From Rubidibacter lacunae KORDI 51-2 (GTDB lineage: Bacteria; Cyanobacteriota; Cyanobacteriia; Cyanobacteriales; Rubidibacteraceae), in NCBI RefSeq assembly GCF_000473895.1, contig NZ_ASSJ01000036.1, forward strand, positions 1 to 63,483: DNA of 63,483 nt. Reading direction: 5' to 3'. Under the pieces are notes generated by a model. That model was not told where the DNA came from. It worked only from the letters and a program-made list of their open reading frames with translations, and did not search any database. Every line of letters begins with the position of its first letter. Within the stretch, counting starts at the first letter, position 1. Positions 18,899-27,084 of this stretch are shown here, piece by piece. A program made the position numbers and the translations under genes.

Positions 18899-20161
18899 CT
18901 ACCAAACGCGCAGCACCTTGCCCGATAGCTGCGACCCCAGCCAGGGCGTGTTGCAACTTGCCGATACAAGCGTTCGGGGCGCAACCGTCCAAGGCACGCG
19001 TGGATCGAACAGGATCAGCTCGGCGGGGCTGCCTTCAGCGCACCGAGCAGGCACTAACCCCAGACAGCGACTGGGATTGGTGCTCAGCGCGCTCCACAGC
19101 TCCAGTGCCGTCCACTCGCCTGTTTCTACAAAAGTGTGCCAGAGCAGTGGCAGTGCCAGCTCCAGCCCGATCGCACCCGGCGGTGCATCGGCAAAGGCTA
19201 CAGCTTTTTCTTCGTAAGTGTAAGGCGCGTGGTCGATCGCGATCGCATCGAGAATTCCCTGTTTTATGCCGCGCGCGAGGGCGAGCCGATCGTTTTCAGT
19301 CCCCAGCGGTGGCTCCAAGCGCCAGTTCGTTTCGTAGTTGGCGATCGCGGCCGTGGCATTTGCCAGTAGGTACATCCAGGAGGTGCTGGCCGTAACCGGG
19401 ACGCCGCGTGTCTTGGCATCTGCAATGAGTTCTACGCCGCGCGCGGTAGAAATGCGCATGAGGTGGACGGGCGTTCCGATTGCTGCGATCGCCTCCAACA
19501 GCGCTGCTAGCCCGGCAGCTTCGGACATCGCCGGATCGCCGGGCAACCCGGCCCGTAGGGAAAGCACGCCTTCACGTATGACGCCACCTCCCCGCAATTG
19601 CAAATTCGTAGGGACGAGCGCCACGGGTTTGCCGAACGGCTGTACGTATTCCAACAAGCGCCGCACCAATCCCAAATGCTCCAGCGGTCGCCCGTCTGCA
19701 AAACCGACGACTCCAGCGGCAGACAGCTCGGACAGCTCTGTCATGCGATCGCCGTTCCCACCAACGGTCAGCGCCCCCCAAAACTTACAAGTGGTGTGGC
19801 GGTTGGGTAGAGCTGCCACGTGCTTTTGCAACCACACTGCACTGGCTGGATTATCCGTAGGGGGCTCGGTATCGGGCAAAATCGCAATGCGAGTAAAGCC
19901 GCCGGCTGCTGCTGCATCGATCAGCGTGACGAGGGTTTCGCGGTCTTCACGTCCCGGCTCACCGCTGTGGCTATACGGGTCGCTTAGGCCTGGAGCGAGC
20001 ACTAATCCCGTTCCGTCGATAATCTCGGCATCTGCAGGCAGGTCGCAAATTTCTGGCGCGATCGCGGCGATCGTGCCATCGGTAATGCAGACATCGGCCG
20101 CGCGATCGGTGCCCGAGACGGGATCGAGGACTCGGACCTGGCGCAGGAGTTCGCTCTTCAT
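18899..20161 (-). CDS. pyrC: Dihydroorotase-like protein with degenerate metal site
   Basis: A 420-residue amidohydrolase-fold protein of the type I dihydroorotase group (pyrimidine synthesis, carbamoyl aspartate to dihydroorotate). Overall alignment by eye is good (DGTIAAIAP, LAPGLSDP, GGFTRIAILPDTEP, IDHAPYTYEEK). However, the zinc motif DxHxH reads D61-P-Y63-S-H65, the segment usually TPHHL reads STSWMYL, and DHAPH reads DHAPY. Several metal ligands are therefore missing. Similar sequences occur in other cyanobacteria as I recall; it may be a non-catalytic PyrC-like subunit, as the inactive PyrC partner of aspartate transcarbamylase in pseudomonads, or use an altered site. Start at 20161 (MKSELLRQVRVLDP) chosen by family N-terminus. 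Confidence 0.8.
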   Translation of the reverse strand: MKSELLRQVRVLDPVSGTDRAADVCITDGTIAAIAPEICDLPADAEIIDGTGLVLAPGLSDPYSHSGEPGREDRETLVTLIDAAAAGGFTRIAILPDTEPPTDNPASAVWLQKHVAALPNRHTTCKFWGALTVGGNGDRMTELSELSAAGVVGFADGRPLEHLGLVRRLLEYVQPFGKPVALVPTNLQLRGGGVIREGVLSLRAGLPGDPAMSEAAGLAALLEAIAAIGTPVHLMRISTARGVELIADAKTRGVPVTASTSWMYLLANATAAIANYETNWRLEPPLGTENDRLALARGIKQGILDAIAIDHAPYTYEEKAVAFADAPPGAIGLELALPLLWHTFVETGEWTALELWSALSTNPSRCLGLVPARCAEGSPAELILFDPRVPWTVAPRTLVSASCNTPWLGSQLSGKVLRVW

Positions 20162-20431
20162 GGCTGCGGCATGGAAATGGATCTGCCAGCGACGCCCCGG
20201 CAGGTTTACCCGCCTGGTGTGGGGAACGAGCACTAGCAGTTTGCGGCTATCGCGCTGCTGTCAGGGATACCAGTGTCAGTTTTACCAGACAGCTGTACCC
20301 GGCGATCGGTGACGAGCATCTGGACCGGAAGGTGGCGAACGTTTGTGTTTAACGGAGCACTGGGTTGTGAGGTTAGATCGCGCTTGCGATTCAAGTTGCT
20401 ATTTCCCAGGACGAATCAAGCCATGTTGATA

Positions 20432-21109
20432 TCAGTTGGTTTCGTCGAGTTCGCGGATGACGTAGAGGCTGACAAGCCGGGCAATGAAAACCGCCGGATA
20501 TAGCAATCCGAGAATGGCCTCTAAGTTGGCTAGCGCGCGTACGAAACGGCTGACCGGTATTACATCGCCGTAGCCGAGAGTCGTCAGGGTGGTAAAGCTG
20601 AAATAGACCATGTCATAGGCACCATAAGCGGGGTCTGGCAAAGCAATCGCCGCGGGATCGAGTTCGCGCGCCGCGTCGAATATCAGCGACCATGCAAAAC
20701 CAGCGAGCAGAAAGACGCAGACTCCTCCGCGGATGGTATCGCCAGTCACGCGAATGTCGGCAAAAATCTGCTGTACGATCGCGAGAGCTTCAATAGCTAG
20801 GGCGATTGCATAGACCAGATCGGCAATCGCGGCCGTCAGCGCCAACCCAGGGACATTCGATTCGAGGCGGGCAAACCCGTCGAGCCCGAATGCTAGGAGC
20901 GCCAAGCAACCGTAGAGTGCAAAAGTGGAGCGATTGATATTTCTGCCGCCGATGGCGAGGGCACTGGCGAGCAGAACCAGAGACGACAGCGCCAGCAGCT
21001 CGAACTTTCCGTTAGTCAAGAAGGGCGAAGTCAGCAGCAGTGCAACGCCGAGCACTAACAGTCGGGAATACTTCTGAGCAAAGATGTTGGCCGCTAACAG
21101 CAGCTTCAT
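20432..21109 (-). CDS. Two-pore-domain-like potassium/ion channel
   Basis: A predicted inner-membrane channel of about 225 residues with several hydrophobic helices. The C-terminal portion contains the pore helix and selectivity filter TTLTTLGYGDVIP, flanked by a TM segment before and another after (ILGLLYPAVFIARLVSLYV), the Ion_trans_2 pattern. No cytoplasmic RCK domain follows; the protein ends RELDETN. The start is uncertain: MKLLLAANIFAQKY at 21109 looks like the natural N-terminus, while the open frame reaches 21343. Confidence 0.8.
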   Translation of the reverse strand: MKLLLAANIFAQKYSRLLVLGVALLLTSPFLTNGKFELLALSSLVLLASALAIGGRNINRSTFALYGCLALLAFGLDGFARLESNVPGLALTAAIADLVYAIALAIEALAIVQQIFADIRVTGDTIRGGVCVFLLAGFAWSLIFDAARELDPAAIALPDPAYGAYDMVYFSFTTLTTLGYGDVIPVSRFVRALANLEAILGLLYPAVFIARLVSLYVIRELDETN

Positions 21110-21502
21110 CAGCAAATTCGTCAAAACTACCTCAGTATAGGGGGAGACCAGTGCAGGGCATCTCATCCTGCAAAACAAATTGCCGTTTGCATTTCTATTG
21201 TTCATTCCCAATCGCACCCGTTGCTCCATCCCGGCAGCGATCGCGTAGAGCCTGCTGTTAGCTGGCAGCAAGGCAGGAGATGCTCTTGCTCGAGACAACA
21301 CCCCTAATAGGGGTAGAGGTTCTTTTGTGCAGACAGCGGTCATCTCCGACGCACAAGATTTTTATTAAACGATCCGATACTTAATCAATGAATATGCGCA
21401 GCAGATAGAGCGAAAAAAATGAAACCATATCCTGCGAGCGGCGATTTACCTCGGGTCGCTGTTCCAACCTCTAGCTTTCGCGATCCACTTTTTTCAACTT
21501 GG

Positions 21503-21508
21503 TATAAT
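21503..21508 (+). promoter_or_regulatory. Candidate -10 element TATAAT
   Basis: A perfect TATAAT lies 31-37 bp upstream of the GlsB-type gene start. No good -35 TTGACA is found 16-18 bp upstream, as is common in cyanobacterial type II promoters. Supported by position and consensus only. Confidence 0.4.
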
Positions 21509-21539
21509 TTTTGCGTCTAATCCAAGACCAGGAGCGGCG

Positions 21540-21800
21540 ATGGGATTGCTGACGTGGGCGTTTTTGGGATTGATTGCCGGTGCGATCGCCCGTCGTTTGT
21601 ATCCAGGGGAGCAGAGTGGCGGGTTGCTGATGACGATGCTGCTGGGCATTATCGGTTCGCTCGTGGGCGGCTGGCTCGGGCAAAAACTCTTTGGAGTGGG
21701 CGCAATCGGTTCGTTCACGTTCGGCGGCGTGCTCACGGCGGTCATCGGCGCGATCGTGGTGATCTTCGTTTGGGGGTTGCTCACCAAGCCGAGCGAATAA
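21540..21800 (+). CDS. GlsB/YeaQ/YmgE-family small membrane protein
   Basis: An 86-residue, highly hydrophobic, glycine-rich protein with three membrane segments. The pattern LGLIAGAIARRLYPGEQSGGLLMTM.. is that of the transglycosylase-associated/GlsB (Asp23 operon, YmgE) family, implicated in envelope stress responses but without known biochemistry. ATG at 21540 has AGGAG 6 bases upstream and a TATAAT box before it. It stands alone. Confidence 0.88.
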   Translation: MGLLTWAFLGLIAGAIARRLYPGEQSGGLLMTMLLGIIGSLVGGWLGQKLFGVGAIGSFTFGGVLTAVIGAIVVIFVWGLLTKPSE

Positions 21801-22123
21801 CGTCACCGCACGATCGGTTTTGCCCGGCTCGGAAACGCAGTTGTTCGGTATAGAAGTTGCCTGAACTCGGCATCGGGTGAATGGTTATCAGCGCTCCAGT
21901 CGCCGAGATCGGTTGCCCAACGCAGGTAGTTTGGGAGCAGCGCGACTCGATCCGTTGAGGACGTTCGAGACTGGTTCGGCGACACGCAATCACCCCACTT
22001 GTCTTGGCAGTAGGGCTACTGAAGCTTTGGCGATCGGAGTTGATGCCGCGACGAACGGCTTGCGGTAACGTTGGAAAGCACGCAGCGATCGCGCGGATCG
22101 CTGTCTTGGAAATCTCGCCGTTC

Positions 22124-23299
22124 ATGACCGTCGATCTCGACCTTCTGCCCGAAACCGCCCTCACCGTTGCCGGGCTGACCGATTACCTCAAGCTGCTGCT
22201 CGAAGCCGATCGCGAGCTGCAACAGGTTTGGGTTGTCGGCGAGGTGATTGCTGCTAGCGATCGCCCCATGGGCACGTTTTTTACCCTCGGCGAACCGGAC
22301 GGCAGTGCGGTCCTGCGCTGCGTAGCCTGGAGCAGCCAGCGCGATCGCCTCGCTCAGCAGCCCGTTACCGGCGAGCAACTGTTCGTGCTCGGCGGCGTCC
22401 GCCTTTATAGCAAGCGCGGTGAATATCAATTGACGGTTTGGCAGGCTTTTCCTGCTGGGGCCGGACTGCAGTCCCTGCGCCGCCGGCAACTCCACGCGCG
22501 TCTAGAGGCCGAAGGACTATTTGCCATCGAGCGCAAACGCTCGCTACCCGCCCATCCCCACACGATCGCCGTTGTCACCTCGCCCGATGCCGCGGCCTGG
22601 GGCGATATTCAACGGACCGTTCGCCAGCGTTATCCAGGCGTCCGGGTGCTGTTATCCCCCGCGCTCGTTCAAGGCGATCGCGCTCCCGCCTCGGTGGCTG
22701 CAGCAATTTACCGCGTGGAACGCGACGGCCGTGCTGAAGTCCTGGTGCTGGCGCGCGGCGGCGGTGCCGTCGAAGACTTGGCGTGTTTCGACGACGAGCG
22801 CATCGTCCGGGCAATCGCGACCTGCTCCGTGCCCGTGGTGACGGGAATCGGCCACCAGCGCGACGAATCCTTTGCGGATCTGGTTGCTGATGGCAGTGCC
22901 CATACCCCTACGGCTGCGGCCGAGCGGGTGGTCCCGGACCTCACCCGCCTGTCCGCCGACCTGCAGCGCCTGCGCGATCGCGCGATCGCCGCTGTCCGCG
23001 CTCGCTGCCAATGGGAACGCGATCGGCACGAGAGGACGCGATCGCGCCTGCAGCAGTTGCCGACCTCCGCCCGCACCTTGGAGCGGGCATCGCGCCGCCT
23101 TCAGTCCCTGCACGATCGCCTGAGTGCCCTGGACCCGCGGGCAGTGCTCCGGCGCGGCTATGCGGCTGCTCGCCGTGCCGACGGAACGCTGGTGCGCTCA
23201 GCCGCCGAGGCTACGCCCGGCGACGAACTCGAACTCCAGTTGGGAACCGGTACGCTAATCGTTCGCGTTTTGGAAATTCACCATGCCGACGTCCCTTAA
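22124..23299 (+). CDS. xseA: Exodeoxyribonuclease VII large subunit
   Basis: A 391-residue catalytic subunit of exonuclease VII, which degrades single-stranded DNA to oligonucleotides in repair and recombination. Residues about 8-105 are the OB-fold tRNA_anti-like domain (LTVAGLTDYLKLLLEAD, WVVGEV); the central domain shows VVTSPDAAAWGDI, RGGGAVEDLACFDDE and PVVTGIGHQRDESFAD, the family's conserved catalytic segments; the C-terminus has the long helical region. The ATG at 22124 is chosen because it places the OB fold at the N-terminus; the frame extends to 22004. The small subunit gene overlaps its end by 17 bp. Confidence 0.94.
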   Translation: MTVDLDLLPETALTVAGLTDYLKLLLEADRELQQVWVVGEVIAASDRPMGTFFTLGEPDGSAVLRCVAWSSQRDRLAQQPVTGEQLFVLGGVRLYSKRGEYQLTVWQAFPAGAGLQSLRRRQLHARLEAEGLFAIERKRSLPAHPHTIAVVTSPDAAAWGDIQRTVRQRYPGVRVLLSPALVQGDRAPASVAAAIYRVERDGRAEVLVLARGGGAVEDLACFDDERIVRAIATCSVPVVTGIGHQRDESFADLVADGSAHTPTAAAERVVPDLTRLSADLQRLRDRAIAAVRARCQWERDRHERTRSRLQQLPTSARTLERASRRLQSLHDRLSALDPRAVLRRGYAAARRADGTLVRSAAEATPGDELELQLGTGTLIVRVLEIHHADVP

Positions 23300-23552
23300 C
23301 GACCAGCCGCTCGACTACGACCGCGCGATCGCCGACGTTGAAGCGATCGTCGACCAGATCGAATCCGGCGTGCTGCCGCTTGAAGAGCTGTTCGCACATT
23401 TCACCATTGCCGTCGAGCAACTGCACGCCTGCGAGCGATACCTCGCACGCGGTCGCGAGCAGATGGAACTGCTCGTAGAAACCCTGGACGACTCACCTGA
23501 GGACGGTGCTTCCAAACCCGAAGCGCACGCGTTGGAAGAACTGGATTTCTAG
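23283..23552 (+). CDS. xseB: Exodeoxyribonuclease VII small subunit
   Basis: An 89-residue protein with the XseB pattern: YDRAIADVEAIVDQIESGVLPLEEL, followed by a second helix (AVEQLHACERYL). It oligomerises on the long helical region of XseA. Its start lies inside the xseA 3' end in another frame, so translation is probably coupled. The acidic C-terminal tail is typical in length. Confidence 0.92.
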   Translation: MPTSLNDQPLDYDRAIADVEAIVDQIESGVLPLEELFAHFTIAVEQLHACERYLARGREQMELLVETLDDSPEDGASKPEAHALEELDF

Positions 23553-23769
23553 TACCGTTTTTGGGAGCAGATAGCTTGGAGAAGATTTGGGCGTCGCGCG
23601 ATCGCAGGTATGTGATGCGTTTCACCTGTATGCCGATTTTATGCCGATCGCTCCAGAGCAGCGGGAGTGGGCAATCGCCTCAGCGTTCTCGACTGCGATC
23701 GCCTCAATGTCGAAATCCGTCTGCAGGCGAGGAGGACGAAGCGATCGCACCACCACAAACCTTACAGTC
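23553..23769. other. Junction between xseB and the cassette array
   Basis: About 215 bp with no gene. It marks the distal boundary of the integron: the last recognisable gene-less cassette begins at about 23770, and no attC core is visible on the xseB side. Confidence 0.4.
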
Positions 23770-23891
23770 GCGGGGTCTGGGGCGTTGCGTTGAATGTGGA
23801 ATAAGTTGAGGCGATCGCCTCCAAACCAACCAAGCCCTGGAACAACTCTGCAAGCGAGGCAGACACTGAGGTAAAAGGGCAGAAGCCTAAC
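23770..23891 (-). repeat. Gene-less cassette copy 14 (terminal, partial)
   Basis: On the minus strand it starts at core GTTAGGC (23885-23891) and continues CTTCTGCCCTTTTACCTCAG and TTGGTTGGTTTGGAGGCGATCGCC, matching the 5' half of the array's repeated gene-less cassette. Its own attC half is not recognisable. This is the last copy, next to xseB. Confidence 0.6.
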
Positions 23892-23948
23892 GTCTGGTTT
23901 CGGATGCGGACCGCCAAGTCTCACGCTGGGCAAAGCCCGACCCGCCTA
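23885..23948 (-). other. attC-like site of the distal TIMP-like cassette
   Basis: On the minus strand: GGCGGGTCGGGC ... GCATCCGAAACCAGAC then core GTTAGGC (23885-23891). It is nearly identical to the site behind the paralogous cassette at 26181-26245. The inverse core is degenerate. Confidence 0.55.
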
Positions 23949-24473
23949 ATTTTGCTCGCAAGACGGACCATCATTCTGCAAATCCGTGTAAGGCGGTTCC
24001 ACCTCGCTATTTACAATGTACTCCCGCAACAGTTGAATCTCATCTGTTGCCCCAGCTGATGGCGCTGTCCGTCCGCAGATGCCTGTGCCCAATTCGCCTT
24101 CAGAGTTGCGACTTGCATATACGAGGAATTCCGAGCCAACCTCGAACGCACTGTATCCACAAGCCGCACTACTGAGAGGGGTTACCAAATACTTATCACT
24201 GGGCTCAACACCTTTGAAGTTCTCAAGCAACTCAAAGGATACACGCCGTACCGGGAAGCCGAGCCGGACCTCCTCCATTTCCTCCATTGAAGTCACCGGT
24301 ACCAGCATTGAAGTCACCCGTGCCAGAAACACAGCATCAGAACCTTCTAAACCCCTGAGCACCCCCTCCTCGAAGGTAAGAGGAAACATGAAACAGCTAC
24401 ATGCAAAAGCTGCGGGTGTGCCCAAGAGTATTGGCACGAGTGCCAACGTGAATCTGACTAGAAATGCTTTCAT
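23946..24473 (-). CDS. Secreted TIMP/NTR-like protein, cassette-borne (copy 1)
   Basis: A 175-residue protein with an N-terminal signal (MKAFLVRFTLALVPILLGTPAAFA) cleaved before CSCF. The CxC start, ADAVFLARV-type segment, SFELLENFKGV, AACGYSAFEVGSEFLVYAS and a final C-containing GICGRTAPS pattern resemble bacterial tissue-inhibitor-of-metalloproteinase/netrin-like (OB-fold) proteins, which are generally of unknown function. Four to five cysteines suggest disulfides outside the cytoplasm. A close paralogue lies at 26243-26749. Gene plus attC-like end make it an integron cassette, the last gene of the array. Confidence 0.75.
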   Translation of the reverse strand: MKAFLVRFTLALVPILLGTPAAFACSCFMFPLTFEEGVLRGLEGSDAVFLARVTSMLVPVTSMEEMEEVRLGFPVRRVSFELLENFKGVEPSDKYLVTPLSSAACGYSAFEVGSEFLVYASRNSEGELGTGICGRTAPSAGATDEIQLLREYIVNSEVEPPYTDLQNDGPSCEQN

Positions 24474-24502
24474 CTAGTTGTCACCTACGATTCTTTGGTT
24501 AT

Positions 24503-24696
24503 GTCTAATGTTTGGGAGTAGAGCCAAGGCAATTTCGAACGCCTGAGAGGATTTAGTTCCGAACGTGAGCTCAGGCGACCCATTTGATTCGCAGTGAAGT
24601 TTTCCTCAAGAAGAATCTATTGCCCCCCAACAAACCAGTCTTTGAAAGAACTCTTAAATCAAAATGGTAAATGAGGAAAACGGGCGACAGCCTAAA
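24503..24696 (-). repeat. Gene-less cassette copy 13 (diverged)
   Basis: Minus strand: core-like sequence TTTAGGC (24690-24696), CTGTCGCCCGTTTTCCTCAT, CAAAGACTGGTTTGTTGGGGGG, then the attC half with CCTCTCAGGCG and a core near 24503-24509. It is clearly related to the other copies but diverged; it lies between the VOC/TfoX-C cassette and the TIMP-like cassette, just 5' of the latter gene. Confidence 0.6.
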
Positions 24697-24810
24697 GTCG
24701 AGCTTGGGGGCAAAGTAAAATAGAGTGTAGGTATTATTTTTGGCAAATTTTGCGTAGCAAGACACAGATTATCTGTGCTTCGATTCGTCTCTGTCAGCGC
24801 CTTGTTAGCC
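24690..24810 (-). other. attC-like site of the VOC/TfoX-C cassette
   Basis: Inverse core GGCTAAC at 24804-24810 and core-like TTTAGGC at 24690-24696 enclose about 105 bp. The TAA stop codon of the TfoX-C gene (24805-24807) lies inside the inverse core, as is frequent in integron cassettes. Confidence 0.6.
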
Positions 24811-25074
24811 GATTTGTGCCTTGAGTTTCTGTTTTTTCTTCTCGCCGATTTTATCCCAATGTTCGTCAGTTAAAGCTCCTTCAAATGAATACAGATAATA
24901 ACAAACTGGCAATATCTCATCCGGGTATCTCTCCTTGAGCATACGATGAGCGCCAACAGGGCTAGCTCGCCTTAAATCGTCTTCGGAAAATATGCCGATT
25001 TCATTCAACCGACAGGCAATTTTTTTGCCTATATTTTTGAGGTCGGTGAGATTCCTATTTCTAGTTGTAATCAT
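24805..25074 (-). CDS. TfoX C-terminal-domain protein
   Basis: An 89-residue protein matching the stand-alone TfoX_C domain: LKNIGKKIACRLNEIGIFSEDDLRR (helix-hairpin-helix-like), then a helix ending YYLYSFEGALTDEHWDKI. TfoX/Sxy proteins regulate competence in gamma-proteobacteria, but free-standing C-terminal domains are of unknown role. Its ATG overlaps the VOC gene stop by 14 bases, so both form one two-gene cassette. Its stop codon lies within the attC inverse core. Confidence 0.78.
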   Translation of the reverse strand: MITTRNRNLTDLKNIGKKIACRLNEIGIFSEDDLRRASPVGAHRMLKERYPDEILPVCYYLYSFEGALTDEHWDKIGEKKKQKLKAQIG

Positions 25075-25471
25075 TCTGATATTCTTCCGTAGGTTCTATA
25101 GACTGAACAATATCTAAATATATCCCGTTCGGATCCTGGACGCAGAAGTGACGCTGCCCCCAATCCTCAGACCGCAACTCAAGCACGATGTTGAGTGATT
25201 TAGATTTTGCCTCTTCGAACGCGACATCAGCATCTTCCACTTCTAAGCTAAAAATAACGCCTTCGCCAATATATGGCTTTTGAAATATTGGTGGTTGTGT
25301 AGAGTGACTTGGCAACAGAAAACCTATTTGAACTCCGGATTTTGAAACCAAGTGAATGTACCAATCGCCCGAAAAAGCAACATCAAAGCCAAGGTTCTCC
25401 GTATAGAAGTATTTCGCTGCATCGAGATTCTTGATCACAAACACGGGAAAAGAGCTTTTGGGTTCAATCAT
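25061..25471 (-). CDS. VOC/glyoxalase-fold protein, cassette-borne
   Basis: A 136-residue vicinal-oxygen-chelate protein: beta-alpha-beta-beta-beta halves with NLDAAKYFYTENLGFDV and HFCVQDPNGIYLDIVQSIEP. Family members include glyoxalase I, bleomycin/fosfomycin resistance proteins and dioxygenases; the ligand is unknown. ATG at 25471 is chosen because GGAGGAG lies 8 bases before it; an ATG at 25486 overlaps that site. First gene of a two-gene cassette with the TfoX-C gene. Confidence 0.8.
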   Translation of the reverse strand: MIEPKSSFPVFVIKNLDAAKYFYTENLGFDVAFSGDWYIHLVSKSGVQIGFLLPSHSTQPPIFQKPYIGEGVIFSLEVEDADVAFEEAKSKSLNIVLELRSEDWGQRHFCVQDPNGIYLDIVQSIEPTEEYQNDYN

Positions 25472-25607
25472 GTGTGACTCCTCCATTGAAGGTTAACGAA
25501 GAACATGAGCTAATTGCCCCAAAAAACCTGTTTTTGGATCTTGGCTGGCTACAATGACTTTTAAGTTTTACAGGATTCAGTTCCTTCCTTCATGAAGGCA
25601 TGCCTCG

Positions 25608-25790
25608 CGTGCGTTGACCCCTAAAGTTTCGGAGGGCATCTGCGGCAGGGTCGGAAAACCGAGACGATTCAGCTCCATCCGTCTACTTCGGTGACCCCGT
25701 TAGATTCGTAGTCGCTCGCTTGCCACAAGAATAATTGAACGCCTCCAAACAAACCGATCTCTGAAATAATTCTTCAATCGAGATAGAGAT
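25608..25790 (-). repeat. Gene-less cassette copy 12 (interrupted)
   Basis: Minus strand shows CTCGATTGAAGAATTATTTCAGAG, TTTGTTTGGAGGCGTTCAATTATTCTTG and an attC half with ATCTAAC (25709-25715 region) ... GCCGCAGATGCC. The end that should carry GTTAGGC is replaced at about 25790 by the start of a plus-strand frame (25852-26109). A second partial match to the attC half lies at 25565-25600. Confidence 0.55.
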
Positions 25791-25851
25791 TGATGAGATT
25801 GAACGGAAGCTCCTCAAGGAACATGAGCTAATCGCCAGAGAAATTTCGTAC

Positions 25852-26109
25852 TTGGGTGAGCGCAACAGTGCTGACCGACTTCGGAAAACAGCTGCTGCGG
25901 GGGGGGGCATCGCGATCGACGTGGGGCTAATGGCAAAGGTCGCGACCGCTTGGCTGGCCGACCCGTCATGGAACGACCTCTACAAACTGGCAGAGTTTGT
26001 CGCTCTGTTAGCGATCGCTGCCCTTTTCAAAATCTGGTTCGGGCTTGACATGGTTATCGTGCAAGTGGTCATTGGCTGGATTCGACACAAGGGTTTTCTC
26101 TTTGAGTAA
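25852..26109 (+). CDS. Small membrane protein in reverse orientation, unknown
   Basis: An 85-residue frame starting at a TTG, open back to 25766 without an ATG. It has a charged N-terminus (ERNSADRLRKTAAAGGG) and two hydrophobic stretches (FVALLAIAALFKIWF and MVIVQVVIGWI). I do not recognise it. It is the only convincing plus-strand frame inside the array and contains the only GCGATCGC octamer I saw in the cassette bodies, so it may be a piece of host or other DNA inserted into a gene-less cassette. The 5' end may be missing. Confidence 0.4.
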   Translation: MGERNSADRLRKTAAAGGGIAIDVGLMAKVATAWLADPSWNDLYKLAEFVALLAIAALFKIWFGLDMVIVQVVIGWIRHKGFLFE

Positions 26110-26187
26110 CCCGCCCTCAAACCCACGTTATCTGCGACAGGGTTTGTTTAGACCAAGGTTGACACACAGTGAAGGCAGAAGCCTTAC
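26110..26187 (-). repeat. Gene-less cassette remnant
   Basis: Downstream of the copy-2 TIMP-like cassette the minus strand begins CGTAAGGCTTCTGCCTTCAC and TGGTCTAAACAAACCCTG, a short degraded relative of the terminal gene-less cassette at 23770-23891. The rest is lost at the junction with the plus-strand frame. Confidence 0.35.
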
Positions 26188-26245
26188 GTCTGGTTTCGGC
26201 TGCGGACCCCCAAGTCTCACACTGGGTATAAACCCGACCCGCCTA
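26181..26245 (-). other. attC-like site of TIMP-like cassette copy 2
   Basis: Minus strand GGCGGGTCGGG ... GCAGCCGAAACCAGAC followed by GTAAGGC (26181-26187), a mutated core compared with GTTAGGC at the paralogous site 23885-23891. Confidence 0.5.
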
Positions 26246-26749
26246 TTTTTGTCCGCAAGCCGGACCGTCATTTTGCGAATTCGTGTTGGGCAGTCCCACC
26301 TCACTATGTTCAATGTACTCCCGCAACAGTTGAATCTCATCTGTTGCCCCAGCCGATCGGGCTGTTCGTTGGCAGAGCCCGGTGCCCAATTCCCCTTCAA
26401 GGTTGCGGCTTGCATATACGAGGAATTCAGCGCCAACCTCGAACCCGCTGTATCCACAGGCTGCACTACTGAGATTGGTCACCAAATAAGTATCACTTGC
26501 CTCAACACCTTTGAAGTTCTCAAGCAACTCAAAGGAGACACGCCGAACCGGGAAGCCGAGACGGCTCTCCTCCATGTCCTCCATTGAAGTCACCCGGGCC
26601 AGAAACACAGCATCAGCTTCTTCTACCCCCCTGAGCACACCCTCCTCGAGCGTATGAGGAAACGCGAGGCAACTACAGGCGAGAGCAGCGGGTGCGCCCA
26701 AGAGCATTAGCACTAATGCCACCGTGAATCTGACCAGAAAATTTTTCAT
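26243..26749 (-). CDS. Secreted TIMP/NTR-like protein, cassette-borne (copy 2)
   Basis: A 168-residue paralogue of the protein at 23946-24473, alike along its whole length: signal peptide ending AALA before CSCL, ADAVFLARVTSM, RRVSFELLENFKGVEAS, SSAACGYSGFEVGAEF and GLCQRTARSAGATDEIQLL. It lacks a short insertion (VPVTSM) present in copy 1. The pair and their near-identical attC-like ends show that a whole cassette was duplicated. Function unknown; extracytoplasmic, probably disulfide-bonded. Confidence 0.75.
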   Translation of the reverse strand: MKNFLVRFTVALVLMLLGAPAALACSCLAFPHTLEEGVLRGVEEADAVFLARVTSMEDMEESRLGFPVRRVSFELLENFKGVEASDTYLVTNLSSAACGYSGFEVGAEFLVYASRNLEGELGTGLCQRTARSAGATDEIQLLREYIEHSEVGLPNTNSQNDGPACGQK

Positions 26750-26778
26750 TTAGTTGTCACCTAAAGTCCTTTGGTTAC

Positions 26779-26974
26779 GTCTAACGTTTCGGAATTGAGC
26801 CGCCCCCGAACCGGAAGAACGAGAGAATTCGATTCCGACTTTCCTATCCAGGGAGCCGTTAGGTTCGAACTGGCTCGCTTAACTAAAGAATAACCGACCG
26901 CCCCGCAACAAGCCAGTCTCCGAAACAATTACTCGATTTAAATGTTTACAGAGGAGAACCAGCGAAATCCTGAC
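26779..26974 (-). repeat. Gene-less cassette copy 11
   Basis: Full-length (about 195 bp) copy. Minus strand: core GTCAGGA (26968-26974), then TTTCGCTGGTTCTCCTCTG, GACTGGCTTGTTGCGGGGCG, GGTTATTCTTTAG, inverse core ACCTAAC, and an attC half ending near GTTAGAC (26779-26785). It sits immediately 5' of the TIMP-like gene copy 2. Confidence 0.7.
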
Positions 26975-27084
26975 GCAAAAACTAGCGTGGATTGAATCTA
27001 ACAAACTGGAGCGGAAGCGAAAGAAGGAAAGAAACAAGCACGGCTGCGTCCCCTTGATAGATGTCACTAGGCGAGACATACTTA

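Noticed and set aside
26128-26466. Minus-strand 112-residue and plus-strand 180-residue frames around the TIMP-like gene copy 2
   Set aside because: They overlap the signal-peptide-bearing gene and its attC in other frames, and the paralogue at 23946 supports only the TIMP-like frame.
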